Assembly (NCBI GenBank): GCA_910575695.1
Contig: CAJTGJ010000036.1
Span: 1-33,150 of the forward strand
Source of the DNA: Oscillospiraceae bacterium
GTDB lineage: Bacteria > Bacillota > Clostridia > Oscillospirales > Oscillospiraceae
DNA: 33,150 bases
Reading direction: 5' to 3'
The notes below the pieces were generated by a model that ran no database searches, was not told where the DNA came from, and saw nothing but the letters and a program-made list of their open reading frames with translations. Position 1 is the stretch's first letter. Each line of letters begins with the position of its first letter. Shown one piece after another: positions 23,876 through 32,695 of this stretch. Both the position numbers and the translations under genes were made by a program.

Positions 23876-25137
23876 AAGCTGACCTCATCCTTCTTTTTCG
23901 CCGGGGCGGGGACAGTGTGTTCCTTTGCGCTGGACTTCAGGGCGGAAAGCTGGCCCAGGACGGACTCCCGCTTTTCGGCCTGCGCCTCCTGTTCCCGCAT
24001 GGCCGCCTTGTCCATGAGCATCCCGTAGTCGGTGGGCGTCATGGAGCGGCTCCCCAGCTTGTTTTCCGCAAGGACCATATCCCGGACTTCGTTGATGGAA
24101 CAGCCCACGACCTCCAGTTCGCCGCCCTTGGTCTCGTTGAACTTCTCGTCATACAGGTGGTAGTCCCAATGCCCCGCGCCGCACTCCACGGCGAGATAGG
24201 CGTTCCAGCCGATCTTCCACGCCGCCTGTTCCGCATCCGGCACCGGCTCCGGGCGACAGACGCCCCCGCCGCGCTCCAGCACCTCGGCAAACTGGCAGAT
24301 GTGGTAGACCTCGCTCCCGACATAGGTGTGGTAGTCGTCGATATACTCACACCTGGCGGAAAAGGTGCGGTCAGGATACTCTACCTCGATCTTCCCACCG
24401 TTGGGGAGGCGGAACTGCTCGTCATAACCGCTGTTGATGAAGCGGATGTCATCCCTGGGCAGTGTCTCCGGCTCCCAGATGGAGCGGCGGCGGATGTCCG
24501 AATCGCGGAAGTCCTTCAGGGAGGTCAGGCCCACCTGCGCCACATCGCTGCCACCCAGCGGCCCGCTCTGCAGCCCCGCCGCTCCAATAGCGGCTGCCCG
24601 CGCCGCCGCAAGATGGCCGTGGGTGGGGTCGATACCGTCCAGCACATCGTCCAGGCTGATCTTGCCCTCGGCGGTCTTTTGCCTGGTCTGCCTGTCAAAC
24701 ACAGTGTACGCAAAGTCCCCGCCCTGGACTTCTTTCAGGTGGAGCAGGGAGGAACGGTCAACAAGGTACACAGCCTCCAGTTTTCCCTGCGACCCCATTT
24801 CCATCTGGACAGCCTCCTGCACCGCTTGTTCCATACTTAAGGTGGCCGCCCGGTCTTCGATGCTCTCCCGGACCACATCCATATGCCCGGTATCGGCCAT
24901 CTTGGAGAAGGTCTTGTAGATGTCCGCCATCGTGTCCGGGGAGGCCAGCAGCGCCCTCACCTGGTCGTCAGGCAGTTCAAGCGCCTCCATCTCCATCAGG
25001 ATGTCCTCCCGCACCGCGTACTCCACGGCGTGGAGCAGGATGTCTGCGGGCGGCTGTTCCACCAGCCATGCCCGGAACTTGTCCTGTTCTACCGACATTT
25101 TTTCATACAGTTTACTGCTCAGTTCTGTATCAGCCAT
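23872..25137 (-). CDS. DUF3848-domain protein
   Basis: A 421-residue protein, MADTELSSKLYEKMSVEQDK. Residues 1-100 match DUF3848: WLVEQPPADILLHAVEYAVRE, here shortened to LLHAVEYAVREDILMEMEAL, then PDTMADIYKTFSKMADTGHM. A central LPD-like segment follows (GGDFAYTVFDRQTRQKTAEG, DSDIRRRSIWEPETLPRDD), and a charged C-terminus. It is found in the same order in related elements; role unknown. AGGAGG lies 10 bases before the ATG; the XF1762-like gene ends 5 bases upstream. Confidence 0.82.
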   Translation of the reverse strand: MADTELSSKLYEKMSVEQDKFRAWLVEQPPADILLHAVEYAVREDILMEMEALELPDDQVRALLASPDTMADIYKTFSKMADTGHMDVVRESIEDRAATLSMEQAVQEAVQMEMGSQGKLEAVYLVDRSSLLHLKEVQGGDFAYTVFDRQTRQKTAEGKISLDDVLDGIDPTHGHLAAARAAAIGAAGLQSGPLGGSDVAQVGLTSLKDFRDSDIRRRSIWEPETLPRDDIRFINSGYDEQFRLPNGGKIEVEYPDRTFSARCEYIDDYHTYVGSEVYHICQFAEVLERGGGVCRPEPVPDAEQAAWKIGWNAYLAVECGAGHWDYHLYDEKFNETKGGELEVVGCSINEVRDMVLAENKLGSRSMTPTDYGMLMDKAAMREQEAQAEKRESVLGQLSALKSSAKEHTVPAPAKKKDEVSL

Positions 25138-25141
25138 TTTA

Positions 25142-25597
25142 TCAGTCCTCCTGTCTCAGAATTTTTACCCATCTTGTTTTCATCTGGTGGGGATACTGCC
25201 CGCTGTCCTTCGGCTTGCGCCTGCCCGTCCACTCCACGCCCCCGGCCGGCCCCTCGCATACAAAGCCGGAGGCTTTCAGGGATGCGCCGCACTCGCTGTC
25301 CAGGATATAGGTGATGACCCTCTTATAGCCCATCGCCCGCGCCGCCCGGACCGCCGCGCCATAGAGCATACTGCAAGCGTTCCTCGCCCCATCGGTGCAG
25401 AGGCGGTTGACCTCCAGCGTGTAGCCATCGTCCAGGAAACGGCTCACCGGGCGGCCGCAGATGGCAACGCCGGCGAGCCGCCCGTCCTCCTGGACGCCGA
25501 TGGAGAACTTGTGTCCCACCGTGGGCTTGTGGTGGCGGTGGTGCCGGCGCACGAACTCGTTCGCCTCCCGCAGGGAGATGGGGACCAGCGACAGCAT
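25142..25597 (-). CDS. XF1762-like (GNAT-related) protein
   Basis: A 151-residue protein starting MLSLVPISLREANEFVRRHH. It has the XF1762-type pattern REANEFVRRHHRHHKPTVGH, VAICGRPVSRFLDDG, TLEVNRLCTDGARNACSMLY and GYKRVITYILDSE, and resembles a GNAT fold without an obvious acetyl-CoA P-loop. I used the ATG at 25597, one base after the methyltransferase stop; a longer frame reads antigenically unlike this family. Such genes are often linked to phage or element methyltransferases. Confidence 0.8.
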   Translation of the reverse strand: MLSLVPISLREANEFVRRHHRHHKPTVGHKFSIGVQEDGRLAGVAICGRPVSRFLDDGYTLEVNRLCTDGARNACSMLYGAAVRAARAMGYKRVITYILDSECGASLKASGFVCEGPAGGVEWTGRRKPKDSGQYPHQMKTRWVKILRQED

Positions 25598-25598
25598 A

Positions 25599-27671
25599 TC
25601 ACTCACCGCCCACGGCGTCACGGATGCCCTGCATGATATACGCCACACAGGGTACGGCCACGCTGTTGCCGAGCATCTGGTAACGCTTCGTGTCGCTGAT
25701 GGCCCTGCCGTCCGCTCCGCTTTCCGTCCAGCCGTCCGGGTAGCCCTGCAAACGCTCGGCCTCGGTGGGGGTGAGCCTCCTCACGCAAAGCCCGGTGCGG
25801 ACGGGGTTCTGGTAGTTCAGCGAGTAGCCGCCGGAGGCCGCCTTTGCCAGCAGTGTGCCGCTGACCTCATCCGTCTCCCGGAGGTTGCGGCAGTCCACAG
25901 CGGCGGCCCCGTCCGCATCCTCCACCACAGCCACGCCGCCCTGATTGCAGCAGGGGTTCCCGCCGTTCAGGTCCAGCGTCCGGGAGGTGTCCGCCTCATA
26001 GAAGCCGCTCTTTGGGTTGTCCGACAGCATCCCGCCGGAGTGGTAGGCGCCGATCACATAGGCTTTCATCACGGCGCTCTGCTGGCCCGCCAGGAGGGTG
26101 GGGGCGGTCTCCTCCTGGAAACCGATGCTCCCGGACTGGCTGCCGGCCTTGTGCTTGAAGCCCGCGCTCACCACGCAGAAGTCCAGCTCGTTCCCCTGTC
26201 CGGCAGGGCGGGAAAGCCCGGCGCCGGAGGCACAGAGCGTCCCGGCGATCTGCGGGTGGGTGACGATGGGCTGCTCATGGGCGGCGGTCAGGGTGGGGGA
26301 CTGCTCCTCCAGGATGCCGGCGTTGGCCTGCCCGGTCCCCATGCACAGCGGAGCCGTGACAACATGGGGGCTGCCCGCCCCGCAGAGGGTGGGCTGGACG
26401 GGCTTCAAAGTGGAGCGGTTCGTCTTGCTGGTGATCTGCTGGAGGTCGAAGCCGGCGGCAGTGATGGGCGGCTGCTCCTCCTGTCCGGCCTCGACACAGA
26501 CGGCGTGGCGGTCGATGGTGTTGAGGGTGAAGGACACATTCTCGTTGATACCATCCCCCTGCGGCCCGTTCCCGTCCGCCCTGCCGATCATGGAGCCTTG
26601 GATGGCGTATGCGGTGATGGGCAGATTGCCGTGGGTCTGGCTGCGGAGGGTGGGCGATACGCCGCCCTTCTCCACACTGAGGGAATCTCCGCCCTGGTCG
26701 TTCAGTATCTCCACCGCATTTTTCGGCGCAAAGAGGTATTGGTCGTTCCCGGTCGCCAGAGTGCCGCTCTTTTCTATCTGGAGCAGAGGCCCCTTGCCGC
26801 CGCCCTCACAGCCGCAGCGGATACGCATGGAGATGGCGGGGACCGCCGCCCCCACGCCGTCCGGCATCTCGATCACGCCGTTGCGCCCGGTGGACATCCC
26901 GCAGTTCGTCCCCAGCGTGGCCGCCACATGGCCGGTAAGCTGGGCATTGTAGCCGTCTATCCCCGCGCCTGCTGTTCCAGCGCCGTTTTGAGCATAGGCG
27001 GCAAGTCCTTGCCGCGGCGTTCCGCCCGCCGCAAAATACCCTGACAGGCTTTTGGGGACAAAGAGTATCTCGCCGGCGCGTTCGCCTCTAAAATCTGCGA
27101 TAAGAAAGATGCGCCGACGCCGCTGTGCTGTTCCGAAGTATTGGGCGTCGTACACGCACCAAGCGAGGTCAACGCCTCGGCCTCGTACCATCCCGGCGTT
27201 TGCCCACCGTCCAGAACCAGGCATTGGAACTTCGGCGTCTGTGAACGCTTCCAGCACAGCCTTAAAGTCACGCCGGGAAGAACTTGACAAGGCTCCGGGG
27301 ACATTTTCCCAGAGCGCGAATTTCGGGTATTCTCCATTGGTCGCCTCCTGCATTTCTCTGATGATCCTGATGGCCTCCAGAAAGAGGCCGCTCCGCTCCC
27401 CGGCAAGGCCCAGGCGCTTGCCCGATGCCACGCTCAGGTCCTGGCAGGGGGAGCCGAAGGTGATGATGTCCACGGGCGGCAGCTTGCCGCCGTGGAGCTT
27501 CGTGATGTCGCCGACGTGTTCCATGTCCGGGAAGTGCTTCTTCGTCACGGAGACGCACTCCGGGACGATCTCGCTGGCCCACATGGGCCTGATCCCATAA
27601 AAAGAGGCGGCATAGGGGAAACCTCCTATGCCGTCGAACAGGGAACCGAGCGTAAGCTGCCCTCTATTCAA
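25599..27671 (-). CDS. C5 cytosine DNA methyltransferase with expanded target-recognition region
   Basis: A 690-residue protein. Motif I is LFDGIGGFP (about 11-19); motif IV GSPCQDLS has catalytic C76; motif VI is ENV (122-124); motif VIII QRRRRIF is at about 183. The C-terminal motifs IX-X are RRLTPTEAERLQGYPDGW and YQMLGNSVAVP at about 631 and 664. The region between (about 250-606) carries about eleven T-L motifs such as SPTL, GTL and APTL, far more than the usual one or two. The TTG start at 27671 is chosen because TopB's stop overlaps it and GGAGG lies about 9 bases upstream; an upstream ATG would run antigenically through TopB. It may protect element DNA from host restriction. Confidence 0.92.
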   Translation of the reverse strand: MNRGQLTLGSLFDGIGGFPYAASFYGIRPMWASEIVPECVSVTKKHFPDMEHVGDITKLHGGKLPPVDIITFGSPCQDLSVASGKRLGLAGERSGLFLEAIRIIREMQEATNGEYPKFALWENVPGALSSSSRRDFKAVLEAFTDAEVPMPGSGRWANAGMVRGRGVDLAWCVYDAQYFGTAQRRRRIFLIADFRGERAGEILFVPKSLSGYFAAGGTPRQGLAAYAQNGAGTAGAGIDGYNAQLTGHVAATLGTNCGMSTGRNGVIEMPDGVGAAVPAISMRIRCGCEGGGKGPLLQIEKSGTLATGNDQYLFAPKNAVEILNDQGGDSLSVEKGGVSPTLRSQTHGNLPITAYAIQGSMIGRADGNGPQGDGINENVSFTLNTIDRHAVCVEAGQEEQPPITAAGFDLQQITSKTNRSTLKPVQPTLCGAGSPHVVTAPLCMGTGQANAGILEEQSPTLTAAHEQPIVTHPQIAGTLCASGAGLSRPAGQGNELDFCVVSAGFKHKAGSQSGSIGFQEETAPTLLAGQQSAVMKAYVIGAYHSGGMLSDNPKSGFYEADTSRTLDLNGGNPCCNQGGVAVVEDADGAAAVDCRNLRETDEVSGTLLAKAASGGYSLNYQNPVRTGLCVRRLTPTEAERLQGYPDGWTESGADGRAISDTKRYQMLGNSVAVPCVAYIMQGIRDAVGGE

Positions 27672-29770
27672 TTCTTCTTTCCTCCGCTGTTCTTCCCGCT
27701 GTTGTCGAACTCCATCTGGAACTTCGCCCGGCCGTCCTCCTCGGTGGTGAGCAGGACATCGGCGTTGTAGGTCTTGCCCGTCCGCTGGCTCTTGCAGTCC
27801 TTCAGCCTGACCCGCCCCTCCTTCACCAGCTTCACGGCCATGCTCCCGGTCAGGTGCTTGCCGATCTTCTTGAAGTAGGCGTTGTCCTTCCAGAGGACGA
27901 AGCGGCACTCCCGGCTGGCGCAGAACCAGCCCTTGTCACGCTCCGCCACGTCCGCCCCGCAGTGGGGGCAGCTCCCGATCACCTTGCTGTTACCCGGCAT
28001 CTTGATCTCCACTCCTTTCACTGTCTCATAGTTCTTCACGAGGTCCGTCACCATCCCGGCGATCTCCCGCATGAAATCGTCCGGGGCATAGCCGCCCTTC
28101 TCGATGCCCAGCAGCTTCTCCTCCCACTCCGCCGTCATGGTGGGGGACTGTATCTGCTCCGGCACAACGGCGGCCAGGGCGCGGCCCTTGTCCGTGGGGA
28201 CCAGCGCCTTGGCCTTCTTGTCCCCCTTGCGCTCCACAAAGCCCTTCTGCACCAGCTTCTCGATGATAGCGGCGCGGGTGGCGGGAGTGCCGATGCCTTT
28301 CCGCTCCACATCCTCCGGCATCTCCTCGGCCCCGGCAGCCTCCATGCTCTGGAGGAGGGTGTCCTCCGTGAAGCGTTTGGGGGGCGTCGTCTTGCCCTCT
28401 TTCAGCTCCACCTTGGCGAGGGGCAGCTCCGCATCCTCCGAGAGGGCTGGGATGGGCGGTGCGTCGTCCTCGGACTTCTCATCAGTGCTGGCGGCAACAT
28501 ACGCCCGCCAGCCGGGGTCCGTGACCGTCTTGCCCTTGGACTTGAACTGGTGTCCGGCGCACTCCAGCGTGACAGCGGTCTCCGAGTAGCGGCAGGGGTC
28601 GCCCACGGCGCAGACGAGGCGCAGTGCGATCAGGTCCAGCACCGCCAGCTCCCCGGAGGGCAGGGCGGCAAGGTCGGCGGACTCCAGCGTTTTCGTGGGG
28701 ATGATGGCATGGTGGTCGGTGACCTTCTTCCCGTTGATGACCTGGGCGGCGTTCACGGGGGCGGGGGCGTCCGGGGAGATATTACGCTTTTTCTGCACCA
28801 TATCCACCAGCCCCGGCAGCATCCCCGCCATGTCCTCCGTGAGGTAGCGGCTGTCCGTCCGGGGGTAGGTGACGAGCTTCTTCTCATAGAGGCTCTGGGT
28901 GTAGTCCAGGGTCTGCTGCGCCGTGAATCCCAACTGGCGGTTGGCGTCCCGCTGGAGGGAGGTCAGGTCATAGAGCGCCGGGGGCTTCTCCGTCCGGTCC
29001 TTACGCTCCGACTTTACCACGGTGGCTGTACCAGCCAGACGGCACTCCTCCGCCACCTTCTCCGCCTCGGTCTTTTCCTTCATACGCTCTCCGTTCGCCG
29101 CAAAGCCCTCCGGCACAAGCTGGACCGTGTAGAACGGCTCGGACTGAAAGCCGCTGATCGCCGCCTCCCGTCCGCAGACCATCGCCAGCGTGGGCGTCAT
29201 CACCCGGCCCACATTGAGGGTAGGGCCGTACTTGCATGAGAAAAGCCGGGTGGCGTTGATGCCGACGATCCAGTCGGCGCGCTCCCGGCACAGGGCAGCC
29301 TCATACAAGGCGTCGTATTCCGTCCCCGGTCTCAGGCGGGCGAAGCCCTCCCGGATGGCGGCGTCCTCCATTGAAGAAATCCAGAGCCGCTCAAAGGGCT
29401 TTTTGCACTTGCACTGGTGGTAGACCAGCCGGAAGATCAGCTCGCCCTCCCGTCCGGCGTCGGTGGCCTCCACGATGGAGGCGACATCCTCCCGGCCCAT
29501 CAGCCCCTTCAAAATCTGGAACTGCTTCTTGGTGGACGGGGACACCTGGTACCGCCACTTCTCCGGCAGGATGGGCAGGTCCTCCAGCCGCCACTTGGCG
29601 TAGGTCTCACCGTAAGCCTCCGGCTGGGCCAGTTCCACCAGATGGCCCACGCACCAACTCACGATATACCCGCCGCCCTCCAGATAGCCGTCACACCGCT
29701 TCGAGGCGCCCAGCACCTTGCCGATGCTCTGCGCCACTGAGGGCTTCTCGCAGATCACTAACTTGCTCAT
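27668..29770 (-). CDS. topB: DNA topoisomerase III (type IA)
   Basis: A 700-residue protein, MSKLVICEKPSVAQSIGKVL. The TOPRIM domain has EKPS and EATDAGREGELIF (about 101-113). The catalytic tyrosine is Y302 in LVTYPRTDSRYL. Late zinc motifs are SCPHCGADVAERDKGWFC and the following CRF region. It relaxes or decatenates strand junctions, probably during transfer and replication of the element. ATG at 29770 after AAAGGAG. Confidence 0.95.
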   Translation of the reverse strand: MSKLVICEKPSVAQSIGKVLGASKRCDGYLEGGGYIVSWCVGHLVELAQPEAYGETYAKWRLEDLPILPEKWRYQVSPSTKKQFQILKGLMGREDVASIVEATDAGREGELIFRLVYHQCKCKKPFERLWISSMEDAAIREGFARLRPGTEYDALYEAALCRERADWIVGINATRLFSCKYGPTLNVGRVMTPTLAMVCGREAAISGFQSEPFYTVQLVPEGFAANGERMKEKTEAEKVAEECRLAGTATVVKSERKDRTEKPPALYDLTSLQRDANRQLGFTAQQTLDYTQSLYEKKLVTYPRTDSRYLTEDMAGMLPGLVDMVQKKRNISPDAPAPVNAAQVINGKKVTDHHAIIPTKTLESADLAALPSGELAVLDLIALRLVCAVGDPCRYSETAVTLECAGHQFKSKGKTVTDPGWRAYVAASTDEKSEDDAPPIPALSEDAELPLAKVELKEGKTTPPKRFTEDTLLQSMEAAGAEEMPEDVERKGIGTPATRAAIIEKLVQKGFVERKGDKKAKALVPTDKGRALAAVVPEQIQSPTMTAEWEEKLLGIEKGGYAPDDFMREIAGMVTDLVKNYETVKGVEIKMPGNSKVIGSCPHCGADVAERDKGWFCASRECRFVLWKDNAYFKKIGKHLTGSMAVKLVKEGRVRLKDCKSQRTGKTYNADVLLTTEEDGRAKFQMEFDNSGKNSGGKKN

Positions 29771-29824
29771 AGGCAGTCGCTCCTTTCTGAAAAAATCAAC
29801 TGTTTTCGCCCGATTTTGGGCATG

Positions 29825-29861
29825 AAAAAAGCGGACAAAGATGTGTGATCCTTGTCCGCTT
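29825..29861 (-). terminator. Intrinsic terminator after the HEXXH gene (minus strand)
   Basis: Stem of about 11 pairs (29829-29838 with 29852-29861, plus one inner pair), loop about 10-12 bases, then six T on the minus strand (29830-29825). It ends 54 bases before the TopB start, so TopB expression would need readthrough or another start. Confidence 0.82.
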
Positions 29862-29895
29862 TACGGTTTTTATAAAGTTTTGTCCGCCGCCTGTT

Positions 29896-30711
29896 TCAGG
29901 AAAGGCGCTCCCGGAGGAATTTGTGCGACAGGAGGGAGAGGTAGGCTTCGCCCAGTTCCATGATAAAGTCCGGGGTGATGGACCAGAACGGGGAGCGGTG
30001 CAGATTGTCAAAGGCCATCTTGAGGACGGCATACAATGCCGGGTCCTCCAGCCCAAGACGCTGTTTCAGCCCCGCCTCCGCATCGGCCCACTCCGTCACG
30101 CCGCCGACCTCCCTTGTAGCCATGACATACACGAGGATCAGCGACATACATTTCTTCGAGTCCGGGTCTGCCGGGGACAGCATACGGTAGAGCCGCCCGA
30201 CCTCCTCCCGGACATCCGCCAGCGTCAGGGACGTGTACTCGCTCAGGATGGAATCGGCCATGATGTCAGCCACAGCCTCCCGCCAGATCGCGTACCCGGC
30301 GTTCATCATGCCGTCCTCCGCCCCGCTGCCCATGCAGTAGCGGTCAAAGAAGCCCCCGCCCTCGATCTCGTTCTCACAGCAGAACAGGTGTGATATTTCA
30401 TGGAGGAAAACACGGTGCAGCTCCGGCAGGGGGAAGTCGATGTCTGCGCGTACCATCACGCCGTATAGCCCCCTGCCCACAAAAGCCTGTGCCGCAAAGG
30501 ACTGGAAATAGCCCTCCGCCTTGTAGTCCTCGTCCAGGTTCCTCGGAAAATGCTCTTTGCAGAACCGCTCGTAGACCTCCAGACCGTTCTCCGGGGTGAA
30601 GAACGCAAGGACGGTGTTGTCCCTTGTGATGCCGGAGTCAAGGGCTTCGTTGAAGAAGTCCAGGGCATCATAAAAGATGTCCCTCAGTTCCTGCTCCGTG
30701 TAGCGGCCCAT
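29896..30711 (-). CDS. HEXXH zinc metallopeptidase-like protein
   Basis: A 271-residue protein, MGRYTEQELRDIFYDALDFF. The zinc-binding motif is FLHEISHLF (HEISH at 104-108), followed by a helix with REAVAD (E145), a plausible third ligand as in gluzincin-like folds. No signal peptide is seen, so it is likely cytoplasmic. I chose the ATG at 30711 with AGGAGG 8 bases upstream; the longer frame covers the upstream gene's end. The family is not recognised; possible roles are regulatory proteolysis or toxin-like activity, both inference. Confidence 0.72.
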   Translation of the reverse strand: MGRYTEQELRDIFYDALDFFNEALDSGITRDNTVLAFFTPENGLEVYERFCKEHFPRNLDEDYKAEGYFQSFAAQAFVGRGLYGVMVRADIDFPLPELHRVFLHEISHLFCCENEIEGGGFFDRYCMGSGAEDGMMNAGYAIWREAVADIMADSILSEYTSLTLADVREEVGRLYRMLSPADPDSKKCMSLILVYVMATREVGGVTEWADAEAGLKQRLGLEDPALYAVLKMAFDNLHRSPFWSITPDFIMELGEAYLSLLSHKFLRERLS

Positions 30712-30722
30712 ATCCGCACCTC

Positions 30723-31199
30723 CTACTCCAGTTCTTCCCAGGGTTCCAGCCCCATCTCCTCCCAAGTGACACCATAGGGGGCGCCCCCGGAGGTGTACTC
30801 GGCGATATAAAAGAAGCGGCCGTCCTGCTCCGGCAAGCTCTGCTGCTCCTGCGCCGCCAGCCTCGCCTTTCTCCGTTTCCGGGCGGCCCGCTTGATCGCC
30901 AGCTTCTCCGCCTCGGTTTTCTTCACCCTGGGCTTCGGCGGCTCCGGGAGGCTGTTCTTCTCGATCCGCTCCGCAAATCTGGCCTGTTTTTTCAGGAAAA
31001 CATCATGGACGGTCTCATAGGACAGCCCCAGCCCACGGCCCTGTATCTTGGTAAAAGCCGCCTTTGCCAGCTTCTCCAGTTCCGCATCGGCGGGCATCCG
31101 CCCATGCTCTTTATAATGGGCGCAGACCACGCCGAACATGACCTCGGACAACTTCTGTTTCTGTTTTGCTTTCAGGTCTTTCCAGTCACTTGCGCCCAC
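30723..31199 (-). CDS. Hypothetical basic protein, 158 aa
   Basis: GTG start at 31199 (GGAGG at 7 bases) giving MGASDWKDLKAKQKQKLSEV. N-terminal helical part (ELEKLAKAAFTKIQGRGLGL, YETVHDVFLKKQARFAERIE), a Lys/Arg-rich middle (KRAARKRRKARLAAQEQQ), and an acidic, Trp-containing end. Possibly DNA-binding. It precedes the HEXXH gene by 11 bases. No known motif. Confidence 0.7.
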   Translation of the reverse strand: MGASDWKDLKAKQKQKLSEVMFGVVCAHYKEHGRMPADAELEKLAKAAFTKIQGRGLGLSYETVHDVFLKKQARFAERIEKNSLPEPPKPRVKKTEAEKLAIKRAARKRRKARLAAQEQQSLPEQDGRFFYIAEYTSGGAPYGVTWEEMGLEPWEELE

Positions 31200-31217
31200 G
31201 CCATCACCTCCCGGACA

Positions 31218-31355
31218 TTACTGCACCCATTGTAACATGGATGCGGCATATCCGCCATAGGCATTTGGGAAGCCGGCCAGATAAATGACCATCAGCCATA
31301 GGCAGATTATCAGGAAGATCACAAATTCAAGAAACCTTCGGGGATCAATACGCAT
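31218..31355 (-). CDS. 45-aa single-pass membrane protein
   Basis: MRIDPRRFLEFVIFLIICLW, then LMVIYLAGFPNAYGG, then a short tail ending MLQWVQ. One strong transmembrane helix (about 8-28) with a positively charged N-terminus. AGGAGG lies 7 bases before the ATG at 31355. It lies between CD1107 and the 158-aa gene on the same strand; likely a mating-channel accessory. Confidence 0.75.
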   Translation of the reverse strand: MRIDPRRFLEFVIFLIICLWLMVIYLAGFPNAYGGYAASMLQWVQ

Positions 31356-31441
31356 AGCCGCACCTCCTGTTCTACAAAAGGGTTTGCGGCTGGTCTCAGC
31401 CGCCAGCCGCAGACTGTTCCATCAGATACAGATGGCTCCGC

Positions 31442-32695
31442 TTAGACCGGCTCATCGTCCGACCCGTCAAAGCCATCCTCGTCCTCATCGTCAAGCCCAA
31501 TGTCCTCCGGGAGGCCGTAGTCCTCGTCATCCTCCGAATAGTCGGCGTCCGGGTCCGGCTTGGCCTGTTCCTTCTTCCCGCCGCCCTTGAAGAACTTCGT
31601 GTAGGCGAAGAAGCCGCCTCCGCCCAGCAGTGCCAGCACAAGGAGCAGGGCGGGCAGGGGGTTCGCTTTGGGCGCGGGCTTTTCCTCGTCCGGCTTGTCC
31701 TCCCCATCCTCCGGCTCCTGGGTCTCGGCGGGCGGCTGGACCTCCGGCTCAGGCTTGGTGTACTTTGCCGCTTCCTCCTCGTCCATCAGGGCCAGCAGGT
31801 CCGCCTCGTCCACCAGGTTCAGGAAGTGGACGGTCTGCTCCCCCTCGTCATCCCGGTCGATGATGAGGTAGAAGGTATTCCCGGCCTTTGTCACCAGCGT
31901 GATGAACTGCTTGCCGGAGCCGTCCGCATGGGCCTCGTCATAATCGTCCACCAGTGTCAGGTTGCCGTCCGGGGTGAGGGCGGTGGAGGGAGGCTCTGCC
32001 GTGTCGGTATTGCCCATGCTCATCATCAGCAGGAGCATCATCAGGGTGTCCTCGTCAAAGCCGCTGCCGGGGTCAGGCGCATCCTGCCCGTCCTCCTCAG
32101 ACGGGGCGGCGGGGGCCTCCTGTTCCGTCACATCCAGATAGTCCTTGTAGACATACCCGGTGGCCTCCGGGATCACGACCTGATACCAGTCGCCGTCCTC
32201 GCCAACGACTTCCACCTCGGTCCCCCGGAGCAGATGCCCGATCACGGAATGCTCCAGGCCGGAGCCGGAGCGGAGGTTCAGGTAGGTGTCGCTGCGGACA
32301 TTAACTGTGCCAACGGTGACGGCCTCCGGCTCAGTCTCCTCGGTATCGGGGGCGGTATCGGTGTCCCCACCGGCCTCGCCGCCCATCAGGGCGGCCATGA
32401 TCTGCTCCATGCCCTGGGCGGAAAAGGTGATCTTCCCATCCTCACCGATGCTCACGCCCTCCGGCAGGACGACCTTTGTGCCAAGGGTAACGCCGTCAGG
32501 CAGGGCGGGGCTGCCGTCCTCCGAAGCGGCCCCGGCAGTCTCATCCGTTTCAGCGGGGGCAGTCTCCACGGCCTCCGTCTCTGTGGCCCCGCTGGTGGGG
32601 GCCGGGGCGCCCTCCGCCGCAAAGCAGACGGCGGAGAGGTTCCCCATCATCAGAACGCCAGCCAGAAGGCCGGCGATCATGCTCTTAAATTTCAT
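31442..32695 (-). CDS. CD1107-family (DUF4366) mobile element protein with SH3 domain
   Basis: A 417-residue exported protein. Signal peptide MKFKSMIAGLLAGVLMMGNL then SAVCFAA. A Thr/Glu/Ala-rich linker follows, then a bacterial SH3 domain (VRSDTYLNLRSGSGLEHSVI, GDWYQVVIPEATGYVYKDYL, about 129-190). DUF4366-like segment with FITLVTKAGNTFYLIIDRD (about 265-285) and HFLNLVDEADLLALM. Membrane helix at about 346-365 and an acidic tail. Typical surface component of Tn1549-type conjugation modules. Start ATG 32695 fits AAGGAGG at 9 bases; an ATG at 32704 is too close to it. Confidence 0.88.
   Translation of the reverse strand: MKFKSMIAGLLAGVLMMGNLSAVCFAAEGAPAPTSGATETEAVETAPAETDETAGAASEDGSPALPDGVTLGTKVVLPEGVSIGEDGKITFSAQGMEQIMAALMGGEAGGDTDTAPDTEETEPEAVTVGTVNVRSDTYLNLRSGSGLEHSVIGHLLRGTEVEVVGEDGDWYQVVIPEATGYVYKDYLDVTEQEAPAAPSEEDGQDAPDPGSGFDEDTLMMLLLMMSMGNTDTAEPPSTALTPDGNLTLVDDYDEAHADGSGKQFITLVTKAGNTFYLIIDRDDEGEQTVHFLNLVDEADLLALMDEEEAAKYTKPEPEVQPPAETQEPEDGEDKPDEEKPAPKANPLPALLLVLALLGGGGFFAYTKFFKGGGKKEQAKPDPDADYSEDDEDYGLPEDIGLDDEDEDGFDGSDDEPV

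Noticed and set aside
25461..27044. Long plus-strand open frame opposite the methyltransferase
   Set aside because: Antisense; no recognisable domain and a repeat-driven composition.
27854..29239. Long plus-strand open frame opposite topB
   Set aside because: Antisense His/Leu/Gly-rich frame, no ribosome site.
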